Shown here: positions 45,847 through 53,677 of the stretch, piece after piece
Numbering within the stretch: the stretch's first letter is position 1
How the letters are laid out: each line of letters starts with the position of its first letter
Source: Streptomyces sp. ISL-43
GTDB taxonomy: Bacteria; Actinomycetota; Actinomycetes; Streptomycetales; Streptomycetaceae
Direction of reading: 5' to 3'
DNA: 64,000 bases
NCBI RefSeq assembly: GCF_018614195.1
Contig: NZ_JAGGOT010000009.1
Span: 62,001-126,000, forward strand
Made by a program: the position numbers and the translations under genes
Notes under the pieces: generated by a model
What the model saw: only the letters and a program-made list of their open reading frames with translations
Told to the model about the DNA's origin: nothing
Databases searched by the model: none

Positions 45847-47364
45847 TCAGGGCAATCGGTCGCACAGGTGAGCCGCCCGTAGCGCGAGCCACACCTCGGT
45901 GAGGTCGGCTGTCGATGACAGGTTCTTGCCGCTGAGTCCGGCGAACCGGCGCAGGCGGTAGAGCAGGGTGTTGGGGTGGATGTGGAGTGCGCGCGCCGCC
46001 TCCTCGGTGGACCGGTCCCGCTCCAGCCAGGTCAGCGTCGAGAGGAGCAGTGCGCTGCCGTGCTCGGTGTCGTACCGCAGCACCGCGCCGAGCACCTGGT
46101 CCACCAGCCCGTGCAGGACGGACGGGTCGTCGTGCAGCCAGCGTTCCGTCATGTCGTCGCTGAACACCACCATGGATTCGCCCGAGGCACCCGCCCGCCG
46201 GAGCGCCAGAACGGCTTCGCGGCGGGCGAGGCCCAGGGTCGCGCCAGGAGTGAAGGGGCGTGAGACGCCGGCTCTGGTGCGGGGTACGGCTGTGAGGGCG
46301 GAGCGGGCCTGGGGGGAGTCGGCGAGCAGCACGTACAGCCCATCGCGGCGGCGCAGCACCAGGTGGGGGACGGCAGAGTCGTCAAGGGCCTGCACCACCG
46401 CGGCGTCGTCGAGCGGTCCGTCGTCCGCTCCGTCGAGGACGGCGAGGAGGGCGGCCGCTTCGGCGGTGAATCCCAGGCGGGTGAGGTGCCGGCGGGCGGT
46501 GTCCGGATCCAGGGCGTCCTGGAGGAGTTCCGCGAGCGTCTCCGCCCCCTGGCGGCGAAGCGTCTCACGCTCGTGGCGCACCATGGAGACCTGCAGTGCC
46601 GCGACGGTCGCTATGTGCTGGACGACACCGAGGCCTGCCGGTTCCACGCCCTCCCCTCGCCGGTCGCCCTGCCGTTCCAGCGCCAGCAGATATCCGGCGG
46701 GCCTGCCGGGCGCCGGTACGGGCAGGACGTAGCCACCGGGGACGGTCGGGGCGGGGTCGGCCGAGTCGGGCAGCAGCGCCGCGTGCCGCGCGGCGGGTAC
46801 GGGTACGCCGGGCAGCAGGGGGCCTCCGGCGGGCGTGCACAGGTAGAGCGAGTAGCCGGACAGCCGCTCCAGCCTGCGGAAGAGTTCCGCGGCGGTGAGG
46901 TCCTCGGCGGCGAGCCAGCGCAGCGCGCCGAAAACTTGTAGCTGTGCGCCCGGTTGACGCCGGGCGCCGGCCTGCAGAGCGGCGGCCACCTCCTGGGCCA
47001 CGGCGATGAAGGGCACCTGCAAGGGCAACTCAAGTACTGGTAGGGACCGTTCGTCCGCCGTGGAAAGGAACTCCTGCCGCAACGGCGGTACATGGAGATG
47101 GGCGGAGAGGGCGAGCGCCGACACGCCGGCGTCGGCCAGCCGCTCGATGTAGGCGCGCTGCCGGACGGCGGTCCGGGGGATCGCGATACCCGTCGTCATG
47201 ATCAGCTCCGCTCCGAGGAGCCACGGGGAGGGATCCTCCAGCTCGCTCACGTGCGCCCATGACACGGGCCGGTGCAGCCCGTCCTCGCCGGCCAGGACAC
47301 GAAGCTGGAGGCCGGGGGAACGCACGAGGTCGTGGACCCGGAGGGCGGCTGTCGGTGCTGTCAT
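45847..47364 (-). CDS. PucR-family transcriptional regulator
   Basis: The 505-aa protein has an N-terminal PucR domain (about residues 8-130; VLAGEDGLHRPVSWAHVSELEDP), a GGDEF-like middle part and a C-terminal PucR HTH (about 430-490; RDRSTEEAARALHIHPNTLLYRLRR). These regulate purine or amino compound use. ATG 47364 (MTAPTAALRV) is chosen; 47373 is also possible. It is divergent from an NCS1-type permease, its probable target. Confidence 0.85.
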   Translation of the reverse strand: MTAPTAALRVHDLVRSPGLQLRVLAGEDGLHRPVSWAHVSELEDPSPWLLGAELIMTTGIAIPRTAVRQRAYIERLADAGVSALALSAHLHVPPLRQEFLSTADERSLPVLELPLQVPFIAVAQEVAAALQAGARRQPGAQLQVFGALRWLAAEDLTAAELFRRLERLSGYSLYLCTPAGGPLLPGVPVPAARHAALLPDSADPAPTVPGGYVLPVPAPGRPAGYLLALERQGDRRGEGVEPAGLGVVQHIATVAALQVSMVRHERETLRRQGAETLAELLQDALDPDTARRHLTRLGFTAEAAALLAVLDGADDGPLDDAAVVQALDDSAVPHLVLRRRDGLYVLLADSPQARSALTAVPRTRAGVSRPFTPGATLGLARREAVLALRRAGASGESMVVFSDDMTERWLHDDPSVLHGLVDQVLGAVLRYDTEHGSALLLSTLTWLERDRSTEEAARALHIHPNTLLYRLRRFAGLSGKNLSSTADLTEVWLALRAAHLCDRLP

Positions 47365-47511
47365 CGCGCACATGCTGCATCGTGGCGCCCCACAAAGGAA
47401 GGGGTCGGGTTTGAGCGTTGCACAATTGCCGCCCGGATCACGGTGACCGCACACTCAGGCCCTCCGGTTCCGGGTCGTGGTGTCCCGGAGCGAACGGCAA
47501 CGGGAGGGTCC

Positions 47512-49098
47512 ATGGCGGTCCGGACTGACCAGCGCTCAAATATCCAGCACAGTGGCGCGGATGTCATCGAAAGCCTCTCCATCCAGCACGTCCCCTTCGC
47601 CGAACGGCACGGCAAGCTGTGGAAACAGGGCCCCTTCTGGTTCCAGGGGAACTTCCAACCCTTCACCCTGTCCCTCGGATTCATCGGCCCCGGGCTCGGC
47701 CTGTCCATCGGATGGACGGTACTGGCCAGCGCACTCGGGCTGGCGGTGGGCACCTTCTTCATGGCGTTCCACGCCAGCCAGGGCCCGCAGCTGGGGCTGC
47801 CGCAGATGATCCAGTCCCGGGGCCAGTTCGGCTACCGGGGAGTGATCGTGCCCCTGGCGGCAACGCTGTTCACCTTCGTCGGTTTCAACGTCGTCGACAC
47901 GATCATCATCGGCAACGGTCTGAACGCGGTGTTCGGCTGGGACGTGACCGCCGTCGGGATCGGCATCACCGTCGCCGCGGTGGTCCTGGCCGTGTACGGA
48001 CACGACTGGCTCCACCGGGCGTTCCAGGTGCTCTTCTGGTGCTCGGCCCCGTGCTGGCTGGTGCTGTCGATCGGCATCCTCGTCGGCCGGGTGACCGGAC
48101 CCGCCGACGTGGCCCCGGTCGCCGGGGGCTTCACGCTGGTCGCCTTCATGGTGCAGTTCACCGCCGCCGCCGGCTACAACATCTCGTACGCCCCGTACGT
48201 CTCCGACTACTCGCGCTATCTGCCGCGCGACACCCCGACGTCCCGGATCGTCGCCTCCGTCTTCGGCGGCGCCGCGGGTTCGCCGATGTGGCTCATCCCC
48301 ATCGGCGCCTGGATGGCCGCCACCCTCGGTGTGAACGACCCGCTGGCCGGCACGCGCGACGCCGGGGACCAGGTGGTGGGCGGCCTGGGCGCCGTCCTGA
48401 CCGTACTGTCGGTGCTCGCGCTGGTGGCCACCATGGGGCTCAACGCCTACAGCGGCATGCTCACGGTCCTCACCGGGATCGACTCGGTCCGCCCGCTCCG
48501 CCCCGGCCGCCGGGCCCGGGTGCTGACCATCGTCGGCCTCGCCGTCGTCTGGTGCGCCGTGGGCCTGGGCGTCTCGGCCGACTTCTCCACCGCCTTGGGC
48601 AACGCCCTGCTGCTCATGCTGTACCTGCTGATCCCGTGGACCGCGGTGAATCTGGTCGACTACTTCTTCGTCCGGCGCGGCCACTACGCCATCACCCACC
48701 TCTTCCGCACCGACGGCATCTATGGCACTTGGGCCTGGCGCGGTCTGCTGTCCTACGGCACGGGCCTGCTTCTGATGGTGCCGTTCATGGTGATGGGCCC
48801 CTTCACCGGGCCCGTCGCCCAGGCCCTCGGCGGGGTCGACGTGGCGTTCGTGGTGGGGCTCGCCGTCTCCGGGACCCTGTACTACGCCCTGACTCGCGGG
48901 ATGGATCTGTCGGCGGAGGAACCCGCGGTGGCCGCCAGCGAGCGTGAACTCGCCCAGCGGGAACCGGCGGCCGCCGACGCCGCGCCGGTCCCGGCGCAGG
49001 CCGTCGGCAGGACCGGCGAGCCGGCGGCGCCCGGCGGCCGGACCGCTTCGGCGGACGGGCTCCCGACCGTGGACGGCCCCCCGACGGTGGACCGATGA
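47512..49098 (+). CDS. NCS1-family nucleobase/cytosine permease
   Basis: The 528-aa permease has about twelve helices. The motifs LSIGWTVLASALGLAVGTFF and AAAGYNISYAPYVSDYSRYL match NCS1 cytosine/purine/allantoin symporters. The last 60 residues are a low-complexity, hydrophilic tail. ATG 47512 follows GGGAGG. It is divergent from PucR and overlaps the SnoaL-like gene (ATGA). Transport of a purine-type or allantoin-type substrate is the likely role. Confidence 0.87.
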   Translation: MAVRTDQRSNIQHSGADVIESLSIQHVPFAERHGKLWKQGPFWFQGNFQPFTLSLGFIGPGLGLSIGWTVLASALGLAVGTFFMAFHASQGPQLGLPQMIQSRGQFGYRGVIVPLAATLFTFVGFNVVDTIIIGNGLNAVFGWDVTAVGIGITVAAVVLAVYGHDWLHRAFQVLFWCSAPCWLVLSIGILVGRVTGPADVAPVAGGFTLVAFMVQFTAAAGYNISYAPYVSDYSRYLPRDTPTSRIVASVFGGAAGSPMWLIPIGAWMAATLGVNDPLAGTRDAGDQVVGGLGAVLTVLSVLALVATMGLNAYSGMLTVLTGIDSVRPLRPGRRARVLTIVGLAVVWCAVGLGVSADFSTALGNALLLMLYLLIPWTAVNLVDYFFVRRGHYAITHLFRTDGIYGTWAWRGLLSYGTGLLLMVPFMVMGPFTGPVAQALGGVDVAFVVGLAVSGTLYYALTRGMDLSAEEPAVAASERELAQREPAAADAAPVPAQAVGRTGEPAAPGGRTASADGLPTVDGPPTVDR

Positions 49099-49496
49099 GC
49101 ACCGGCGCCGAAACCGAGGTACGGACCGCCGCCGCCGAACTGCTGGCCGCCTTCGCCGCACACGACACGGACCGCTACTTCGCGGCCTTCGCCGAGGACG
49201 CCACGTTCCTCTTCCCTACGCATCACGGCCTTCTCGCCACCCGAGCCGCTTACGAGGCCGCTTGGCGTGCCTGGGAGCTGGACGGGTTCCGCGTGCTGGG
49301 CTGCCGTACGGACGACACCGAGGTACGCGTCGTCGCCGACGGCCTGGCGGTGCTGACCCACCGGGTGCACACCCGCCTCGCCGCGAAGGACGCCGCCGAC
49401 GGCGAGGAGGTCCGGGAGCGGGAGACCGTCGTCTTCCGGCGGTCCCCGGACGGGCGCTGGCTCGTCGTCCACGAACACCTCTCGCCCGAGCCGTGA
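49095..49496 (+). CDS. SnoaL/NTF2-like protein
   Basis: The 133-aa NTF2-fold protein has the cone-shaped pocket pattern (AFAAHDTDRYFAAFAEDATF, WLVVHEHLSPEP at the end). This matches DUF4440/SnoaL_3 hydrolase or isomerase-like proteins. It is translationally coupled to the permease by ATGA, so it may process the imported compound. No reaction can be assigned. Confidence 0.78.
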   Translation: MSTGAETEVRTAAAELLAAFAAHDTDRYFAAFAEDATFLFPTHHGLLATRAAYEAAWRAWELDGFRVLGCRTDDTEVRVVADGLAVLTHRVHTRLAAKDAADGEEVRERETVVFRRSPDGRWLVVHEHLSPEP

Positions 49497-49582
49497 TACC
49501 GGCTCCCCGACTCGGGCGGGAGGGTAGGCCACGGGCACCGCGCCCGGGGCGCACGGCATCATCCACCACAGGAAGGACAGTC

Positions 49583-50398
49583 ATGAGACGCACAGCACGA
49601 AGCGGACGCACGGCCCGCACCTGGATCGCCGCGGCGGCGATGGCGCTCGGCGCGCTGCTGGCCACCGGCATCGGCCCGGCCTCGGCGACCGACGGCCCGA
49701 CGGATCTGCTACCCGCCCTCGAACCGCTCCAGCGGGAACTCGCGGACAACGACCTGGTCCGTGAGCCCGTCACCGGCATCACCTGGCTCCGCTTCACCGG
49801 CGCGCCCGCGAACCTCGGCACCGGCGCCCTGGAGGTAACCGGGCGGCGCACCAGGGAGGAGGCGGCCGCCGCCACTCCCGGAAACAATGTGTTGCCCGCG
49901 TACCAGCGGATCACCCGCTCTGACGGTTCCTCGTACGAGGTGCCCGTCGGGCGGATGACGTACCACGAGGAGCACAAGCACTTCCACATGGAAGGCATCT
50001 CCCGCTACCGGCTCATCAACGGGGCCGGCCAGGTGGTGCGTGAGTCGCCGAAGGTGGCGTTCTGCCTGGTCGACCTGGACATCGCGAACTCCACGCTCCC
50101 CGGGTTCCCTGTCAACCCGGTCTACAACTCCTGTTCGCACAACGCCAACGCGACGTCCCTGACGATGGGCATCTCCGTCGGCTGGGCGGACGTCTACGCC
50201 AAGGACCTGGTCGGACAGTCCTTCGACGTCGGCGCGTTGATGAATCTCCCGCCGCAGCAATACACGCTGGAGATGACGACAAACCCGCTCGGCGTCCTGC
50301 ACGAGACCAACCGGACCGCCCCCAGGACGACATCCGTGAACGTCACGATCGGCCAGGGAGTACCGGTGGGGGTCGGCGGCCCACGTCCGGGCGCCTGA
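49583..50398 (+). CDS. Secreted lysyl-oxidase-like protein
   Basis: The 271-aa protein has a twin-Arg-like basic start and signal peptide (IAAAAMALGALLATGIGPASA, cut about residue 36). The copper motif typical of lysyl oxidase is seen as YHEEHKHFHMEGI (His-x-x-His-x-His-x-His pattern). Four Cys are in the mature region. Lysyl oxidase uses copper and a quinone cofactor to oxidise lysine. Streptomyces homologues exist, but substrates are unclear. GGAAGGA lies 8 bp before the ATG. A strong terminator follows. Confidence 0.82.
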   Translation: MRRTARSGRTARTWIAAAAMALGALLATGIGPASATDGPTDLLPALEPLQRELADNDLVREPVTGITWLRFTGAPANLGTGALEVTGRRTREEAAAATPGNNVLPAYQRITRSDGSSYEVPVGRMTYHEEHKHFHMEGISRYRLINGAGQVVRESPKVAFCLVDLDIANSTLPGFPVNPVYNSCSHNANATSLTMGISVGWADVYAKDLVGQSFDVGALMNLPPQQYTLEMTTNPLGVLHETNRTAPRTTSVNVTIGQGVPVGVGGPRPGA

Positions 50399-50423
50399 CC
50401 GGAGCTGCATCCGGCTTACAGCG

Positions 50424-50464
50424 AACCGTCCCTACGCGAAGCCGCCTTCCGCGTAGGGACGGTT
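50424..50464 (+). terminator. Strong terminator after lysyl-oxidase-like gene
   Basis: A 15-bp perfect stem: AACCGTCCCTACGCG (50424-50438) with CGCGTAGGGACGGTT (50450-50464). Confidence 0.88.
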
Positions 50465-50489
50465 GTCCCGACGCCGCCAAGCCGGCGGA

Positions 50490-50766
50490 CTACGTGCGTG
50501 TCAGTCGGGCGATGGCCTTGGTTGCCTCGTCCACCTTGGCCTGGCCCCGGCTCTGGGCGATGGCCTCGGTGAAGCAGCAGATGAGGTGTTGGGTCGAGCA
50601 GGGTCACGGCGCGGGACTGAAGGGCGGCGTTGATCGCGGACACCTGGGTCAGTACGTCAACGCAGTCGATGTCGCCGTCCGCCATCCGCTGCACCCTGCG
50701 GACCTGGCCCTCGAGCCGCCGCAGGCGTTTGATGACGTCGTCCTTGTGTTCTACGTAACCGGGCAC
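50490..50766 (-). pseudogene. CsoR-family copper repressor, frameshifted
   Basis: The frame from GTG 50766 (GGAGGAGG upstream) reads YVEHKDDVIKRLRRLEGQVR and IDCVDVLTQVSAINAALQSR, the CsoR/FrmR fold with the first Cu-ligand Cys. One extra C near 50589-50593 shifts the frame. The expected rest, QHLICCFTEAIAQSRGQAKV and DEATKAIARLTRT (with the His and Cys ligands), continues in another frame to TAG at 50490. A one-base sequence error would restore it. Confidence 0.75.
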
Positions 50767-50890
50767 CAGGGCCTCCTCCGTTGGCGGGGCCCGGAAGCCG
50801 CTCAGACGCAGGCTGCTGCCGACGACGAGGACGGAGGAGAAGGCCATGGCCGCTCCTGCGATCACTGGGTTAAGCAGTCCGGCGCAGCGA
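50767..50890 (-). pseudogene. Copper P-type ATPase (CopA-like) C-terminal remnant
   Basis: The minus strand reads LLNPVIAGAAMAFSSVLVVG then SSLRLSGF, the typical last helix of CopA-type ATPases. Only about 35 residues remain, directly before the csoR remnant. So an ancestral copA-csoR pair has been lost by deletion. Confidence 0.75.
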
Positions 50891-51086
50891 GCGGCAACGG
50901 CCGGATCCCCGATCCCTAGGCGATCACCCGCCCCGCCCGATCGGGTGCGACTATCGCACCGACCCGTCCGCCGCCGACACCCGCTGATGCGGCGCTGTGT
51001 TGGGTGAAGGCCGGCAACAAGGGGGAGGTGTCGAGCCTGAAACTGTTCAACACGAAGAGTGGCGCGACCGAGGTCGCGCCGCGTCT

Positions 51087-51114
51087 GGTAGCCGCCTGCC
51101 CACTTGAGTTCCGG
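51087..51114 (-). repeat. Short CorA-like segment, second copy
   Basis: 25 of 28 bp match the corA fragment at 40685-40712 and encode PELKWAGGY on the minus strand. It lies 15 bp left of the second 21-bp repeat. A GGCGCGACC/GGTCGCGCC hairpin is at 51061-51080. Confidence 0.5.
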
Positions 51115-51128
51115 CCACGCGGCTTCAT

Positions 51129-51149
51129 TCTCCCCAGATTCTCCCCAGC
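51129..51149. repeat. 21-bp direct repeat, right copy
   Basis: Identical to 40937-40957 and in the same direction. The stretch 50891-51324 holds no intact gene. Confidence 0.65.
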
Positions 51150-51324
51150 GACGGCGCCCCCGACAGCGAATCGCCGCTGACAGAGGGCGCCCTGCGTAGT
51201 CCGTCGAGCGGTGGGTCGCCGTTTCCCGTCGCGGCCCTCGGCCACCTGGTGTCGGCCGCACGGGATCGCCGGGGCCGCGCACGCCGCGGGGAGGGCCGCC
51301 GGGGGAGCGGCAGGGGTCGCGGCA

Positions 51325-51560
51325 TCATGCGGACAATGCACCCGGTGACGGCACGTTCACGGCGGACTCGCAGGCCATCGCGATGTCACTGCCCTCCTTG
51401 CCGTCGCACGTGTGGTCTCGGTCGCGTCGGCCGTCTCAGTGCCGCCGTTGAGTACGTCGTTGCCGGCCTCGCCCGCCGCCACCGCCGCCACCGCCGCTCC
51501 GGTCGGGTCCGGGCCGCTGCCCGCACTGGCACCCCGAGCCGCAGCCGGGGCGGCGGAGGA
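51325..51560 (-). pseudogene. RTX-type calcium-binding tail, frameshifted remnant
   Basis: The minus strand reads GEAGNDVLNGG, one RTX nonapeptide repeat. After a frame change it goes on as TCDGKEGSDIAMACESAVNV and stops at 51325. This is the standard end of an actinobacterial secreted RTX/DUF11 protein. The rest is missing. A related tail lies just upstream at 51675. Confidence 0.6.
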
Positions 51561-51674
51561 TTCTCCCGTCATGCTGTCGTCCTATTGCCCCTACCGGCGA
51601 CCGCCAGGCGAGGATTTCGGCGTCGGGGCGGAAACCCCGGTCGGGGGGCGCTCCGGAGCACCCCCCCTGCGGTC

Positions 51675-52830
51675 CTACGGGCAGCCGGGGCCCGTGGCGG
51701 GGTTGGTGCAGACGTCAGCGCCCGGACCGCCGTCATTGGTGTTGGTGCCGGGGCCGCCGTCGAGGGTGTCACGGCCGACCTCACCGAACAGGGCGTCGTC
51801 GCCGTCGCCGCCCGTCATGGTGTCGTCGCCGGCCTGGCCGTGCAGGATGTCGTTGCCGGCATCGCCGGAGATCTGGTCGTTGCCGGCGCCGCCGGTGACC
51901 GTGTCCGCGCCGCGACCGCCGCAGATGAGGTCGTTGCCGGCCCCCCCCGTTGACGGTGTCGTTCCCGGCGCGGGCCAGGATGACGTCGCGCTGGGGCGTG
52001 CCGGTGATCTGGTCGTCGCCCGGGGTGCCGGTGATCGTCGGCTGCTCGCCGAAGCACGTGTCCGGATCGACAGTGGTGGTCTCCGGGGCGAGGTCGTTCG
52101 CCGGGACCGGGTCCGAGACGGCGCCGGCCACCGCCGCCGTGTCGGTGTGGAGGCCGGCGGTGGTGGCCGTGGTGGTGATGGTCCTGATGGCGGTGGACCC
52201 GGCGGTGAGCGTCCCGAGTTCACAGGTGACGACGTCCGGTGTGGTACCGGAGGCGGTGCATCCGGCGGATGCGGAGGCGAACTGGAGCCCGGCGGGCAGG
52301 GTGTCCTTCAGGACGACCCCCTCGGCGGTCTGCGGGCCGTTGTTGGTGGCGGTGAGGGTGTACGTCACGCTCTGCCCCACCTCCACGGGGTCGGAACCGG
52401 TGTCGGACTTCGCGACCCCGAGGTCGGCCTCGGTCAGGTCGAGACGCCCGATCCGGCCCGCGGTCTCGGCGAACCAGATGTCACCGTCCGGTCCGGTCGT
52501 GATCCCCCAGGGGCCGCTCTCCGAGGAAGGCAGCGGGAACTCGGCGATGACACCGGCCGTGCTGATCCGCCCGATCTTCCCGCTGTTGCGCTCGGTGAAC
52601 CACAGGCTGTCGTCCGGACCCGCGGTGATTTCCTCCGGCTGACCCGAGGTGGTGGGGATGGGGTACTCGCTGATGGCGCCGGCCGTGGTGATCCGGCCGA
52701 TCTTCTCGCCGCCGAACTCGGTGAACCACAGGGCGCCGTCAGGACCGGCGGCGATCCCGGTCGGGGCGCCGCCGCCCGGAATCGGGAACTCGGTGACCGC
52801 GCCGGCGGGCGTGTTGTGGGGCCCGCGGCG
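51675..52830 (-). pseudogene. Vgb-like propeller/DUF11/RTX secreted protein, truncated and frameshifted
   Basis: From about 52830 the minus strand encodes three virginiamycin-B-lyase-like blade repeats (GPDGALWFTEFGGEKIGRIT; GPDDSLWFTERNSGKIGRIS; GPDGDIWFAETAGRIGRLD), a DUF11 domain (DTGSDPVEVGQSVTYTLTAT) and RTX repeats (TGTPGDDQITGTP). At a G8 run (minus strand, 51947-51954) the frame shifts by one; then GGAGNDLICGGRGADTVTGG and more RTX units run to the stop at 51675. The N-terminus and signal peptide are missing. The homopolymer may also be a sequencing error or a switch. Confidence 0.75.
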
Positions 52831-52846
52831 CGCTGGACGCGGGCCC
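52819..52846. terminator. Hairpin at the broken 5' end of the Vgb-like gene
   Basis: GGGCCCGCG (52819-52827) pairs with CGCGGGCCC (52838-52846). It is located where the Vgb-like coding frame begins. Confidence 0.5.
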
Positions 52847-53043
52847 GTATTCCACCGATCGGAGTACGCGGCCCACGGTCGGGCCCGTTGGTGGGCGGCG
52901 CAAGAAATGTGGGGGCTCAGCGCGCATGTGCTGTACCCGGGGCCGCAGTTGACTTGGACATGCCGACCGGCCGACCGGCCGGACGGGTGGTACCCGGACC
53001 CGAGCCCGCGTGCGTGGCCCGCACGACCAAGGAGGTGATCCGG

Positions 53044-53205
53044 ATGAGCCTGCTCAAGCTCCAGAAGCTCGCGGCGGCACCCGGCTGCAGCAACTGGACG
53101 AGGGCTCCTGGCGGAGTGGAAGAGCGGCCATGGCAGCGAGTGCGGCGGTGGCCTGGGGCCGGGCGGGGGTCCGGGCAAGACCGATCAGCTGCTTGCCTTC
53201 GGTGA
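53044..53205 (+). CDS. Possible small peptide with RiPP-like leader
   Basis: A nearly perfect ribosome site (AAGGAGGTGAT, 53029-53039) precedes the ATG. The 53-aa peptide starts MSLLKLQKLAAAPGCSNW, which recalls the LLxLQ leader of class III/SapB-like lanthipeptides, but the rest (Arg/Trp-rich) does not look like a core. It overlaps a minus-strand ORF. It may be a decayed precursor. Confidence 0.35.
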   Translation: MSLLKLQKLAAAPGCSNWTRAPGGVEERPWQRVRRWPGAGRGSGQDRSAACLR

Positions 53206-53347
53206 GCCGGAGCGACATCGCGTAGCCGTCGCTGTGGCGGGCCGACTCCAGGACCGTTTCGAACGAGTTGAGGAACCTTGCCTCGTGAGCAGACGGCGGC
53301 GGGGTCTCGGGCCCGCGCACGTAGGCGATAGGGATGAAACTCGCCAT
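53054..53347 (-). CDS. Hypothetical small protein
   Basis: A 97-aa ORF with a normal composition (FIPIAYVRGPETPPPSAHEA, LNSFETVLESARHSDGYAMS). A GAGGAGG lies immediately before the ATG, or a GTG 9 bp upstream may be used. No known family. The region 53348-53677 beyond it shows no gene. Confidence 0.45.
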   Translation of the reverse strand: MASFIPIAYVRGPETPPPSAHEARFLNSFETVLESARHSDGYAMSLRLTEGKQLIGLARTPARPQATAALAAMAALPLRQEPSSSCCSRVPPRASGA

Positions 53348-53677
53348 CCTCCTCACCGCCCACAGCACGCGTCCGACCCGGCCGACACCTGGTCGGCCGC
53401 CGGTACGCGGGCCCACGAAGTCCGCGCCGAATCGGCTGAAAGCCGCCAGTGGCCGACGTGGGCCGGAACGGGGCGGGTGTCCCTGCGGCGGGACCGCCCG
53501 GACACCCCCCTCCACCGCTCCGGACACCGACCCGTCGGCGCCCCCGACCAGCTTGGCCTGCTTGTGACTTGCCGGGATTGCCGATCCGCGTCGGTGACAC
53601 GGATCAGCCACCGCGCGGGGGCCGGATCCGGTAGAACGCGCTGCCACACCGAGTTCGCCGACTGGAGAGGACCCCCC

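Noticed and set aside
51939-51954. The C8 tract as a programmed ribosomal frameshift
   Set aside because: No downstream stimulatory structure could be shown, and the gene already lacks its 5' end. Kept only as possible phase variation or error.
51412-53205. Plus-strand 597-codon frame across the Vgb/RTX region
   Set aside because: Val/Ser/Pro-rich; the minus strand shows clear propeller, DUF11 and RTX repeats.
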